Positions 1 through 7,152 are shown, counted from the stretch's first letter. The stretch: DNA of 18,557 nt from an uncultured Clostridia bacterium (GCA_947599995.1 CANQFW010000022.1:1-18557), one strand, 5' to 3'. Translations and numbers: made by a program. The notes: generated from the sequence alone by a model not told the origin.

Positions 1-238
1 AAAAATAAAATAGAAAAAATAATTAAATAAATTATAAAAATAAAATAGAAAAAAATAATTAAATAAATTATAAAAAATAAAATAGAAAAAAATAATTAAA
101 TAAATTATAAAAAATAAAATAAAAAAATAATTAAATTAATTATAAAAAATAAAATAGAAAAAATAAATAAATAAATTATAAAAATAAAATAAATAATTAA
201 TTAAATTATTTATAAAATAAAAAATTTAATTAATTTAT
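1..238. repeat. AT-only tandem repeat, ~36-bp unit, about 7 copies
   Basis: Seven head-to-tail units can be read at 1-35, 36-71, 72-108, 109-143, 144-179, 180-213 and a degenerate 214-238. The unit starts with an A-run, then TAAAATAGAAAAAA, and ends with TAAATAAATTAT. Unit length drifts between 34 and 37 bp, and the later copies lose the single G. The block contains essentially no C or G apart from that G. It lies 3' of the small minus-strand gene at 256-438 and runs off the left window edge, so the copy number is a minimum. There is no spacer diversity, so it is not a CRISPR array. Phased A-tracts suggest bent, easily melted DNA, which is an inference. Confidence 0.85.
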
Positions 239-255
239 AAATGACAGTTAGAATA

Positions 256-438
256 CTATTTTAAAATTTTATATAACTTAATATAATTTTTAAATCTTTG
301 AAAATCTCTTAAAAAATATTCTACTTCATTTAAAGAGTTCATTGTATTTTGATGAAATTTTTTAATATCGAATTTATTTTTTTTTGGTTTTGGTGGAAAA
401 TTATCACCACAATTATTATTAAAAATTAAATTATTCAT
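256..438 (-). CDS. Small basic protein of unknown function (60 aa)
   Basis: I do not recognise this protein. It is rich in Asn, Lys and Phe, with a Pro/Lys cluster (PPKPKKNKF) at about 15-23 and a probable amphipathic helix in the second half (about 36-58). There is no signal peptide or membrane segment. A GGAAG ribosome site lies about 8 nt before the ATG, which supports translation. It is divergent from the trmN-like gene, with 78 bp between the two starts. The -35 box of that gene's promoter begins inside this gene's start codon, so the two transcription units overlap at their 5' ends. No clear promoter of its own was found. The 3' end faces the AT-repeat block. Confidence 0.6.
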   Translation of the reverse strand: MNNLIFNNNCGDNFPPKPKKNKFDIKKFHQNTMNSLNEVEYFLRDFQRFKNYIKLYKILK

Positions 439-466
439 TGAAAAACTTCCTTTTTTAATATATAAT
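438..466 (+). promoter_or_regulatory. Promoter of trmN-like/rsmI operon
   Basis: TTGAAA at 438-443 and TATAAT at 461-466 are separated by exactly 17 bp, a near-consensus sigma-A promoter. Transcription would start near 473 and leave a leader of about 44 nt before the ATG at 517. The -35 box overlaps the start codon of the divergent small gene, whose ribosome site lies in the spacer. Confidence 0.75.
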
Positions 467-516
467 ATGTAAAGTTTTTATTTATGTGAGTTTAAGATAG
501 AAGGAATGTATATAAA

Positions 517-1260
517 ATGGAAATTTTTTTAAAAGAAAATGAAAGAATTGATGATTTAGAATATAAAGGATTAAAAATAATTCAAGATAAATCTGGATTT
601 TGTTTTGGAATTGATAGTATATTGTTGACAAATTTTGCTAAAAATATAAAAAATAATTCCAATGTTATAGATTTGGGAACAGGCACTGCTATTATTCCTA
701 TTTTGTTATCTGCCAAAACAAATGCAAAAAAAATAGTCGGTGTAGAGATTCAGCAAGATGTAGCTGAAATGGCAAGAAAAAGTGTTAGGTTAAATAATCT
801 GGAAGATAAAATAGAAATTATAAATGACAATATTTTAAAACTAAAAAATATTTATGAGGGAAATAGTTTTGATGTGATTGTTATGAACCCACCATATAAG
901 AAGATGAATACAGGAATAATAAATAAAGATATAAAAAAAGTAATTTCAAGACATGAGATTACGGCAAGTTTGGAAGACTTTATAGATATTAGTTATTATT
1001 TGCTCAAAAATTCAGGTGAATTATATATGATTCATAGACCAGAAAGATTAGTAGATATTTTATCTTATTTAAGATTGAAAAAAATAGAACCTAAAAATAT
1101 TCGATTTATTTTTTCTAATAAAAATAAAGAACCAAAATTAGTGCTAATTAAAGCTGTAAAAAATGGAAATTTATTTTTAAAGGTTGAAAATAATTTATAC
1201 ATATATGATGAAAATGGAAACTATACCGATGAAATATTAAAAATATATGATAAAAAATAA
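517..1260 (+). CDS. tRNA1(Val) adenine-37 N6-methyltransferase family (TrmN6/YabB-like)
   Basis: This is a 247-residue class I SAM-dependent methyltransferase. The SAM-binding glycine motif DLGTGT is at 52-57, an acidic VEIQ follows strand 2 at 76-79, and the N6-adenine methylase motif NPPY is at 124-127. NPPY and the length of about 245 residues fit the TrmN6 family, which methylates N6 of A37 in tRNA1(Val) in Escherichia coli; Bacillus YabB is the Firmicute homologue. AAGGAA stands about 10 nt before the ATG. The next gene is rsmI, 78 nt downstream with no terminator between, as in the Bacillus yabB-rsmI neighbourhood, so both are probably one RNA-modification operon. The exact tRNA target in this organism is inferred. 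Confidence 0.88.
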   Translation: MEIFLKENERIDDLEYKGLKIIQDKSGFCFGIDSILLTNFAKNIKNNSNVIDLGTGTAIIPILLSAKTNAKKIVGVEIQQDVAEMARKSVRLNNLEDKIEIINDNILKLKNIYEGNSFDVIVMNPPYKKMNTGIINKDIKKVISRHEITASLEDFIDISYYLLKNSGELYMIHRPERLVDILSYLRLKKIEPKNIRFIFSNKNKEPKLVLIKAVKNGNLFLKVENNLYIYDENGNYTDEILKIYDKK

Positions 1261-1338
1261 AAATATTAAAATTTCTTAAACAAAATTAAGAAATAAAAAA
1301 TAATTAAATAAATTTAAAAATATAAGAGGAGTAAAAAT

Positions 1339-2166
1339 ATGAACGGAAAATTATATATAGTGGCAACACCAATTGGAAATTTGGAAGACATGACTCTAAG
1401 AGCTATAAGAATTTTAAAAGAGGTTGATTTAATTGCTGCCGAGGATACAAGAAATACATTAAAATTATTAAATTATTTTGAGATAAAAAAGCCACTTGTA
1501 AGTTATCATAGACATAATGAGGATATAAAAAAAGATAATATAATACAAAAATTAAAAGAGGGAAAAAATATCGCAATTGTGTCAGATGCGGGAACCCCAG
1601 GTATTTCTGATCCAGGGCAGGTAATTGTGAAGGAGGCTATAAATGAAAATATTGAAGTTATTCCAATTCCTGGAGCATGTGCAGCAATTAATGCATTAAT
1701 TTGTTCTGGATTAGATACAAAAGAATTTACTTTTTTTGGTTTCTTACCATTGAATAAAAAATTAAGAAAAGAAAAATTAGAAGAAATTGAAAATGAGACT
1801 AAAACTATAATAATTTATGAAGCACCACATAAATTAGAAAATACCTTAAGAGACTTAAAAGAATTTTTAAATGAAAGAAAAGTTGTAATTGCAAGAGAGC
1901 TTACGAAAATACATGAGGAATTTATTAGGGGTAGCATAGATGAAATTATAGATAGAGCAAAGTATTTAAAAGGTGAAATAATTATTTTAATAGAAGGAGC
2001 TCATGTCCAAAAAAAAGAAAATTATCTAAATAGTATATCTTTAGAAGATCATTATAAGTATTATCAAAATCAGGGATTAAATAAGAAAGATATAATTAAA
2101 AAGATAGCAAAGGATAGGGAAGTTAGTAAAAATGAAATTTATATTAAATTTATAGAAAAAAAATAG
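1339..2166 (+). CDS. rsmI: 16S rRNA (cytidine-1402-2'-O)-methyltransferase RsmI
   Basis: The 275-residue length is normal for RsmI, a tetrapyrrole-methylase-fold enzyme that 2'-O-methylates C1402 in the decoding centre of 16S rRNA. Family motifs are all present: ATPIGN at 9-14, AEDTRNT at 34-40, SDAGTPGISDPG at 82-93 and PGAC at 111-114, which together form the SAM pocket. AGAGGAG precedes the ATG by about 9 nt. It is the second gene of the unit starting at 517. Its end faces the convergent abrB-like gene across a shared hairpin terminator. The neighbouring order trmN-like, rsmI, abrB matches Bacillus. Confidence 0.95.
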   Translation: MNGKLYIVATPIGNLEDMTLRAIRILKEVDLIAAEDTRNTLKLLNYFEIKKPLVSYHRHNEDIKKDNIIQKLKEGKNIAIVSDAGTPGISDPGQVIVKEAINENIEVIPIPGACAAINALICSGLDTKEFTFFGFLPLNKKLRKEKLEEIENETKTIIIYEAPHKLENTLRDLKEFLNERKVVIARELTKIHEEFIRGSIDEIIDRAKYLKGEIIILIEGAHVQKKENYLNSISLEDHYKYYQNQGLNKKDIIKKIAKDREVSKNEIYIKFIEKK

Positions 2167-2212
2167 ATTTTTATATAAAGAAAATTTATTTACCATAAAG
2201 ATGTAATAAATA

Positions 2213-2281
2213 AAAAATAGAGAATAGGAGATTCTATATTCGGTTTAAAGAAAACTAGAATGATCCATATTCTCTATTTTT
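2213..2281. terminator. Bidirectional terminator between rsmI and abrB-like gene
   Basis: AAAAATAGAGAATA at 2213-2226 pairs perfectly with 2268-2281. The stem continues with GGA/TCC (2227-2229 with 2264-2266), and an inner ATTCTA/TAGAAT stem (2231-2236 with 2256-2261) closes a 19-nt loop. A-run and T-run flank the two arms, so either transcript would end in U residues. It sits between converging genes. Confidence 0.8.
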
Positions 2282-2311
2282 CAAAATATATTATATAATT
2301 GTATAAATAAC

Positions 2312-2572
2312 TTAAACATCACTCTCATTGGTAATTTCTAAGATTTGTTCTAAACATTTTTTACAAATTAACTTATCTTTATATGTATTTAAATTTCTAG
2401 AACTACCACAAAAGATACAACCTGGTTCGTATTTTTTTAAAAGGATAGCATTGCCTTCTACATAAATTTCTATGGAATCTTTTATATCTATTTCAAGTTT
2501 TTTTCTGACTTCCTTAGGAATTACAATTCTTCCTAATTCATCTATTTTTCTTATTACTCCTGTTGATTTCAT
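2312..2572 (-). CDS. AbrB/SpoVT-family transition-state regulator with C-terminal Cys4 zinc-type motif
   Basis: This 86-residue protein opens with the classic AbrB swapped-hairpin DNA-binding domain: STGVIRKIDELGRIVIPKEV at 3-22, running to about 48. AbrB controls transition-state and sporulation genes in Bacillus. The C-terminal half differs from Bacillus AbrB: it carries two CxxC pairs (Cys52, Cys55, Cys70, Cys73) that probably bind a zinc ion, a variant I recall from Clostridia. AGGAGG stands 8 nt before the ATG, and a strong promoter lies upstream (2625-2653). The gene is convergent with rsmI and divergent from spmA. Family assignment is firm; the regulon is unknown. Confidence 0.92.
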   Translation of the reverse strand: MKSTGVIRKIDELGRIVIPKEVRKKLEIDIKDSIEIYVEGNAILLKKYEPGCIFCGSSRNLNTYKDKLICKKCLEQILEITNESDV

Positions 2573-2624
2573 TTTTCTCTCCTCCTAATTATTACATTTT
2601 TTTCCAGTTTTATCGTATAGCTAT

Positions 2625-2653
2625 AATATACCATAATTTGCGGAGAGGGTCAA
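2625..2653 (-). promoter_or_regulatory. Promoter of abrB-like gene
   Basis: Read on the minus strand, TTGACC (2653-2648) and TATATT (2630-2625) are separated by 17 bp. The start codon follows about 50 bp downstream. Confidence 0.75.
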
Positions 2654-2722
2654 TAAATTTATATATTTTTGTGCTAATTTTTTCCATTTTTGAATAAGCT
2701 TTATTTGAGGAGATATTTATAT

Positions 2723-3301
2723 ATGTTAAATTTAATTTGGCCTATTATGATAATTTTATCTATATTTTATTCAATTATAAGTGGGAATATTGAAAGTATA
2801 AATAGTTCTATATTTAATTCTACTGAAAAAACGGTGGAATTAACATTAACCTTATTTGGCACAATATGTCTGTGGAATGGGATTGTAGAGATTGCATCTG
2901 ATACCAAATTAATGATTTTTTTAAATAAAATGATAAGTCCGTTAATAAATTTTTTATTTCCAGAAAGTAAAAATGATGATAAAATAAAGAATGATATTTC
3001 AATGAATATTATAGCAAATATGTTGGGAATTGGAAATGCAGCAACCCCTCTAGGACTTAAAGCAATGAAAAAAATGCAAGAAAAAAATAAAGACAAAAAT
3101 AGGTTAACAGATGATATGGCAACTTTTATTATTTTAAATACAGCATCTATTCAAATAATACCAACTACTGTTATTGCAATAAGAATGTCTTTAGGAAGTA
3201 GTAATCCAACGAAAATTATTTTTGCAGTATGGTTTTCCACAATTTGTGCTGCAGTTGTGGGAATTACTGTTACAAAAATATGTATAAAACTAAAATTGTG
3301 A
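2723..3301 (+). CDS. spmA: Spore maturation protein SpmA
   Basis: SpmA is a membrane protein of the nucleoside-recognition (gate) family. With SpmB it is needed for spore core dehydration and dipicolinic acid accumulation, made in the mother cell in Bacillus. Visible signatures are ANMLGIGNAATPLGLKAM at 98-115 and ILNTASIQIIPTTVIAIR at 137-154, plus hydrophobic spans at about 5-20, 38-58 and 166-188. The start is ATG 2723: GAGGAG at 2707-2712 lies 10 nt upstream. The in-frame ATG at 2690 has no ribosome site, and using it would place the real ribosome site inside the gene. This gives 192 residues, close to the Bacillus protein. The following spmB is translationally coupled. No convincing promoter was found; sporulation sigma control is expected from the family but not shown here. 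Confidence 0.93.
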   Translation: MLNLIWPIMIILSIFYSIISGNIESINSSIFNSTEKTVELTLTLFGTICLWNGIVEIASDTKLMIFLNKMISPLINFLFPESKNDDKIKNDISMNIIANMLGIGNAATPLGLKAMKKMQEKNKDKNRLTDDMATFIILNTASIQIIPTTVIAIRMSLGSSNPTKIIFAVWFSTICAAVVGITVTKICIKLKL

Positions 3302-3312
3302 GGTATTGTATT

Positions 3313-3840
3313 TTGAAATTTATAAATTATTTGTCTAGTATAGCAACTCCAACTATTATTTTAATAATTTTATTATATGGAATTTTAGAAAGAAAAAATG
3401 TTTTTGATACTTTCATCCGAGGAGCAAAAGAAGGTCTAAAAATTGTAATATCAATTTTTCCAACATTAATTGGATTATTTTTGGCGATAGAGTGTCTAAG
3501 TAATTCAGGTATTTTAAATTTAATTATTAATTTTATGAATCCAGTATTAAATTTACTTAATATTCCGAGCCAAATAATGCCACTTGCTTTGTTAAGGCCA
3601 ATTTCAGGAAGTGCATCTACTGCTATTGCAACAAATATAATGCAAACAAATGGTGTGGACTCTAAAATTGGATTAATTGCAGCTACAATAATGGGGTCTA
3701 CAGAAACAACATTGTACACTATTGCGGTATATACAGGTAGTGTTGGAATAAAGAAAACAAGGTTTATATTATGGGCCTCTCTTTTAGCAGATATCACTGG
3801 AGTCATTGCATCTGTAGTAATTTGGAGATTTTTGTCGTAA
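3313..3840 (+). CDS. spmB: Spore maturation protein SpmB
   Basis: SpmB is the partner of SpmA in the mother-cell membrane and belongs to the same gate-domain family. Motifs are RPISGSAS at 95-102 and GSTETTLYTIAVYTGSVG at 128-145, with hydrophobic spans at about 10-24, 45-62 and 155-174. I chose the TTG at 3313, giving 175 residues, because a GAGG that overlaps the spmA stop codon lies 9 nt upstream, and because the protein then begins like known SpmB proteins (MKFINYLSS...). The frame is open further upstream to 3229, but that part only overlaps spmA in another frame. The 11-nt gap to spmA implies one operon and coupled translation. Confidence 0.92.
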   Translation: MKFINYLSSIATPTIILIILLYGILERKNVFDTFIRGAKEGLKIVISIFPTLIGLFLAIECLSNSGILNLIINFMNPVLNLLNIPSQIMPLALLRPISGSASTAIATNIMQTNGVDSKIGLIAATIMGSTETTLYTIAVYTGSVGIKKTRFILWASLLADITGVIASVVIWRFLS

Positions 3841-3848
3841 GGTTTTTC

Positions 3849-3877
3849 TTGACTTTTTTGATTTTTTGATGTAATAT
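3849..3877 (+). promoter_or_regulatory. Promoter upstream of small membrane peptide gene
   Basis: TTGACT at 3849-3854 and TAATAT at 3872-3877 are 17 bp apart, just after the spmB stop codon. The predicted start near 3884 leaves an 80-nt leader to the ATG at 3965. Confidence 0.55.
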
Positions 3878-3964
3878 ATAAACAGAGATGCAAATTAAGA
3901 AATTAAATTTGTAGTTTATACAAAAGATGATAATTAATTCAAAAAAGTTAAAAAAGGAATTTTT

Positions 3965-4078
3965 ATGTTCATGAAGTCAATATTATTATTTATTTTAATT
4001 TTTTTCATAGTAAAAATCACTCTTATTGTTTTTTTATCAATAATTTTAAAAATAAAAATAAATCAAGAAAAAAATTAA
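3965..4078 (+). CDS. Small single-pass membrane peptide (37 aa), unknown
   Basis: This short reading frame was found by reading the gap after spmB. The protein begins MFMKSILLFILIF and is almost entirely Ile, Leu, Phe and Val from 5 to 28, interrupted by one Lys at 17. It ends in a basic tail (KIKINQEKN). That makes one membrane helix followed by a charged C-terminus. AAAGGAA lies about 7 nt before the first ATG (a second in-frame ATG is at 3971), and a 17-bp-spaced promoter lies 90 bp upstream. The plan resembles small regulatory membrane peptides and type I toxin peptides of Firmicutes, but nothing in the sequence proves either. In this AT-rich DNA a short hydrophobic frame can arise by chance, so the promoter and ribosome site are the main support. 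Confidence 0.5.
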   Translation: MFMKSILLFILIFFIVKITLIVFLSIILKIKINQEKN

Positions 4079-4111
4079 TTCTATAAGAATCTACTAATTT
4101 GTTTTTAATCT

Positions 4112-4204
4112 TGTAGAGAAAATAAGATTTCCCCCTAAAAGATTTAAAAAATTAATTCATGCCCCGAATTAATTAGTTGTAACTTTTGTTTTATTTTCTC
4201 TACA
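4112..4204. other. Folded 93-nt element: 14-bp terminal inverted repeat with nested hairpin
   Basis: TGTAGAGAAAATAA at 4112-4125 is perfectly complementary to 4191-4204. Inside are a second hairpin (AATTAATTC at 4150-4158 with 4166-4174, loop ATGCCCC) and an unpaired C5 tract at 4131-4135. Read as plus-strand RNA it exposes two C-rich single strands; read as minus-strand RNA these become GGGG and GGGGG. It lies between the small membrane peptide gene and the converging walJ gene. It could be a small RNA, a 3'-UTR fold or a miniature inverted-repeat element. There is no T-run after the outer stem on the plus strand. I recognise no known RNA family. Confidence 0.5.
4144..4174 (-). terminator. 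Possible terminator of murA-walJ transcript
   Basis: On the minus strand the 9-bp hairpin 4174-4150 (loop GGGGCAT) is followed directly by six T residues. It lies about 90 bp past the walJ stop codon. The stem is AT-rich and therefore weak. A second pure A/T hairpin (4225-4233 with 4244-4252) lies nearer the gene. Confidence 0.4.
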
Positions 4205-4264
4205 TAAATATATATTAAAAATAGAATATAAAATAATCATGTGTTTTATATTTAATAATTAAAT

Positions 4265-5054
4265 CTAAATGTTGATTACTTTACCTGGGAAATCTCTATT
4301 TGCTACAGATAAATTAAATTTTGATGAATCTGTTCCGCAAGCTATAATTTCGTCAATAACAGTTTGATACGCAAGTTCTGGGAAATTACTTTCTTTGCTC
4401 AAATGTCCAAGAATAGCTGTTTCTAAACCATTTTTTATTAAAAAGTTTATGGTTTTTCCTGCTACTGAATTAGAAAGATGTCCTGTTGGACCTGCAATTC
4501 TGCTTTTTAATTTATATGGATATCTTGTGCATTTTAGAACCTCAGGGTCGTAATTTGCTTCTAAAAGTACAAATTTACTTCCTTCTAGGTGATGTAAAAT
4601 ATAATTATTCATATGGCCTATATCTGTTGCAATGCTAATTTTCTTGCTGCCATCTGAAAGGTTGAAACCACAGGGGTTTGCAGCGTCATGTGGTATAGAA
4701 AATGCTGAAATTTTTATCTCGCCTATAGAAAAGTCTTCATCAATATTAATTTTTTTAATGTTATTGTATGAAATTTTTTGTGTTTGCTTATCCATTGCAT
4801 CAAAAGTTTCTCTAGTTGTAAAAACGGGAATATCGAATTTTTTTGATAGACTTCCAACACTTTTAATGTGGTCAGAATGTTCATGTGTTACTAAAATTCC
4901 ATCTAAGCAAGAAGGGGAAATTCCTATATTTCCGTAAAGCATCTTCAATTTTTTTTAGGCTAACACCTGCATCTATTAATAATTTAGTATTTTCAGTTTC
5001 CACAAATAGAGAGTTTCCACTACTACCACTATATAAACTACAAAAATTTAGCAT
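4265..5054 (-). pseudogene. walJ: WalJ/YycJ-type metallo-beta-lactamase-fold hydrolase, frameshifted
   Basis: Two frames together make one protein of about 262 residues, the usual length of WalJ (YycJ), an MBL-fold hydrolase linked to cell wall and division control in Firmicutes. The N-terminal part is read from ATG 5054 (MLNFCSLYSGSSGNSL, then LLIDAGVSLKKIEDALR). The rest, from about 4930, is in another frame and carries the metal motif THEHSDH (56-62 of the joined protein), HDAA, and GHLSNS and LGHLS near the end. Dropping one A from the AAA on the coding strand (plus-strand TTT 4929-4931) restores ALRNIGIS, as in homologues. The ATG overlaps the murA stop codon, so the genes are co-transcribed and coupled. 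All visible metal ligands are intact, so a sequencing error or a very recent mutation is likely. An internal ATG at 4948 would give only a protein lacking the first strands. Confidence 0.85.
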
Positions 5055-6334
5055 ATGTATTCTTCCTCTTTTTTATTATCTTTTACTCTCATAATTTTTG
5101 CTCCTAGGTTACGGAATTTTTGCTCAATGTTTTCATATCCTCTATCAATATATTCTAAATTATATATTTCTGTTTGACCTTTGGCTACAATACCTGCAAC
5201 TATAAGTGCGGCACCTGCACGTAAATCGCTTGCATATACAGGAGCACCTTTTAGTCCATTCACTCCTTCAAAAAATGCAGTTTTACCTTGAGCTGTTATA
5301 TGAGCACCCATTTTGTTAAGTTCTTCTGTATATTGAAAACGTGATTCCCATATACTTTCATTAATTATACTTGTTCCTTCTGCTATTGCCAAAATAACTC
5401 CCATTTGAGATTGCATGTCTGTAGGAAATCCTGGATATGGAAGAGTTTTTATATTGGCTTTATATGGTCTATGGTTACAATAAACTCTTATGCTATCTCC
5501 ATAATCTTCTACTATTCCTCCGACTTCAACTATCTTGGCCGTTATGGATTCTAAGTGTTTTGTTATGCAGTTTTTTAGTGTGATATCACCCTTTGAAGCA
5601 ACTGCAGCTACCATAAAGGTTCCTGCTTCAATCTGATCTGGAACAATTGAATAGTTAGCATTTCCAACTAATTCTTTTACACCATTTATTTTTATGGTGT
5701 CTGTCCCTGCTCCACGAATATCAGCTCCCATTGTATTTAAAAAATTTGCTACATCCACTATATGTGGTTCTTTAGCAGCATTATCTATAATGGTTGTTCC
5801 TTCAGCAAGAACTGAAGCCAAAATTATATTTATCGTTGCTCCTACAGATGTTATATCCATATATATTGAAGTTCCAGTTAGCTTTTTTGCTGTTGCACAA
5901 ATATTTCCTTGACCAACTATAACCTCTGCTCCAAGCGCTTCAAATCCTTTTATGTGCTGGTCTATAGGTCTTGCACCTAATTTGCATCCTCCTGGCATAC
6001 CTACTTTTACAGAACCTTTTCTTCCAAGTAAGCTTCCAATTATATAATAAGATGCTCTAAATTTTCTTGTTAAATCTAAAGGTGCGTCAGTTGAGGTAAT
6101 TGAACGTGTGTCTATTGTTATATCGTTTGCACTATTCCAAGTTATTTTGGCTCCAAGGCATTCAAGTATTTCACAATATATTTTTACATCACTTATATTA
6201 GGTAAGTTATTGATTGTGCATATTCCATTAATAAGTAAAGTTGCTGGTAAAATTGCTACTGCTGCATTTTTTGCTCCACTAATTGTTACTTCTCCTTTTA
6301 AAGGAGTTCCTCCTGTTATTACTAATTTATCCAA
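5048..6334 (-). CDS. murA: UDP-N-acetylglucosamine 1-carboxyvinyltransferase MurA
   Basis: MurA transfers enolpyruvate from PEP to UDP-GlcNAc, the first committed step of peptidoglycan synthesis, in the cytoplasm. The 428-residue length is typical of the Firmicute enzyme. Key residues are visible: the Lys-Asn pair at 22-23 (SGAKNAA), the PEP-binding catalytic Cys117 in GMPGGCKLGARPID (112-125), which is the fosfomycin target, and FPTDMQSQ later. The start is a TTG at 6334, supported by AGGGGG 7 nt upstream; no ATG is better placed. Its own promoter lies at 6395-6423. Firmicutes usually have two MurA paralogues, and which one this is cannot be decided here. It overlaps walJ and follows spoIIR on the same strand, a familiar clostridial order. 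Confidence 0.95.
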   Translation of the reverse strand: MDKLVITGGTPLKGEVTISGAKNAAVAILPATLLINGICTINNLPNISDVKIYCEILECLGAKITWNSANDITIDTRSITSTDAPLDLTRKFRASYYIIGSLLGRKGSVKVGMPGGCKLGARPIDQHIKGFEALGAEVIVGQGNICATAKKLTGTSIYMDITSVGATINIILASVLAEGTTIIDNAAKEPHIVDVANFLNTMGADIRGAGTDTIKINGVKELVGNANYSIVPDQIEAGTFMVAAVASKGDITLKNCITKHLESITAKIVEVGGIVEDYGDSIRVYCNHRPYKANIKTLPYPGFPTDMQSQMGVILAIAEGTSIINESIWESRFQYTEELNKMGAHITAQGKTAFFEGVNGLKGAPVYASDLRAGAALIVAGIVAKGQTEIYNLEYIDRGYENIEQKFRNLGAKIMRVKDNKKEEEYIC

Positions 6335-6394
6335 TGGTATTCCCCCTAAAATTTATATGTTGATTTCTATTAATTACATTTAATTTACTTTGTT

Positions 6395-6423
6395 ACTATA
6401 CCATAATCTGTATTTTTTTACAA
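6395..6423 (-). promoter_or_regulatory. Promoter of murA-walJ
   Basis: On the minus strand TTGTAA (6423-6418) and TATAGT (6400-6395) are 17 bp apart. The region from the spacer to the -10 (GATTATGGTATA) closely resembles that of the abrB promoter at 2625-2653. It lies in the gap between the spoIIR stop and the murA start. Confidence 0.65.
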
Positions 6424-6477
6424 CTATTTTTTAAAATTATTTATTATTATTATTTATAATTAAGTGTTTTTATTTAA

Positions 6478-7152
6478 TTAGTTATTATTATTTTTAGCTG
6501 TAATTAAAGTATTATTGTTGAAAAATTCTATTATTTTAAATTTAAAATTGTAATATTCATTATCAGTGTTAGAGATTAAATTGTATTCTTCTTCAGAAAG
6601 AGATGTTTTTAAATCATCCCTAGATTCATCTGGAATGATTCCAGATGTCATATCAACGAAACATAAGGAAGGGTATAACATACACCACCAATTTTGTCCA
6701 GAAGCATCACCTATTTCTATTCTTAAAGCGTCGTAATATCCTGATGGGAAAGATAAGTCCCCGTATGTTTTTGTCGGAAAAGAATAGTTTCCTATTTGAA
6801 CATTTACATCGTAGTTAAAGCCTTCTGATACAACAGTTTGTTCAGCTATAGTTTTAAAATTACTAATATTTTGTCTGGAAATATCAATTACTTCTTGTTT
6901 AGATTTACAATTTTCACATAATGTATTCATATAGTTTATTAAATTATCTCTAACTTTGTATTTTAGCAGCTGATCCTCTTCGGAATTACTGTTTGCAATC
7001 ACATGTAATCTAAAAACATTATTTGCTAAGTTTGAAGAAACAGAATATACATATGAATATGCAGATATAAATATATATAATAGAAATAAATTAAAAAAAA
7101 TAGCGATTCTTTTTAAAACTTTCCAGTTTATATTTTTAAAAAATTTTATCAT
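6478..7152 (-). CDS. spoIIR: Stage II sporulation protein R (SpoIIR)
   Basis: SpoIIR is made in the forespore and crosses to the intermembrane space, where it triggers SpoIIGA to cleave pro-sigma-E, switching on the mother-cell programme. The 224-residue protein has an N-terminal membrane/signal segment at about 15-37. It then shows the family signatures FRLHVIANS (47-55), KVRD (66-69) and GQNWWCMLYPSLCFVD (152-167). AGGAGG lies 7 nt before the ATG. It is divergent from the unknown gene at 7406 across 253 bp. The family is forespore (sigma-F) controlled in Bacillus; I could not identify a convincing sigma-F site here. The C-terminal tail ends in a run of Asn. Confidence 0.93.
   Translation of the reverse strand: MIKFFKNINWKVLKRIAIFFNLFLLYIFISAYSYVYSVSSNLANNVFRLHVIANSNSEEDQLLKYKVRDNLINYMNTLCENCKSKQEVIDISRQNISNFKTIAEQTVVSEGFNYDVNVQIGNYSFPTKTYGDLSFPSGYYDALRIEIGDASGQNWWCMLYPSLCFVDMTSGIIPDESRDDLKTSLSEEEYNLISNTDNEYYNFKFKIIEFFNNNTLITAKNNNN

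Noticed and set aside
1..238. CRISPR-like array or long minus-strand reading frame in the AT repeat
   Set aside because: Units are contiguous with no unique spacers. The minus-strand frame is open through some units, but unit length varies (34-37), there is no start site, and the product would be low-complexity Ile/Phe/Tyr.
1272..1293. Hairpin TTTCTTAA/TTAAGAAA between the trmN-like gene and rsmI as a terminator
   Set aside because: Stem of only 8 A/T-rich pairs with no T-run after it on the plus strand; rsmI follows without its own clear promoter, so readthrough is expected.
2638..2665. Vegetative promoter for spmA (TTGCGG, 16 bp, TATATT)
   Set aside because: Poor -35 match; the family is normally under a sporulation sigma factor, so this was not called.
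2767..3096. Antisense reading frames within spmA, murA, yhgE and the MazF-like pair
   Set aside because: All lie fully inside recognised genes on the other strand, lack ribosome sites and show no family motifs.
6458..6480. A/T inverted repeat over the spoIIR stop codon as a terminator
   Set aside because: Seven A/T pairs overlapping the stop codon in AT-only DNA; not distinguishable from chance.
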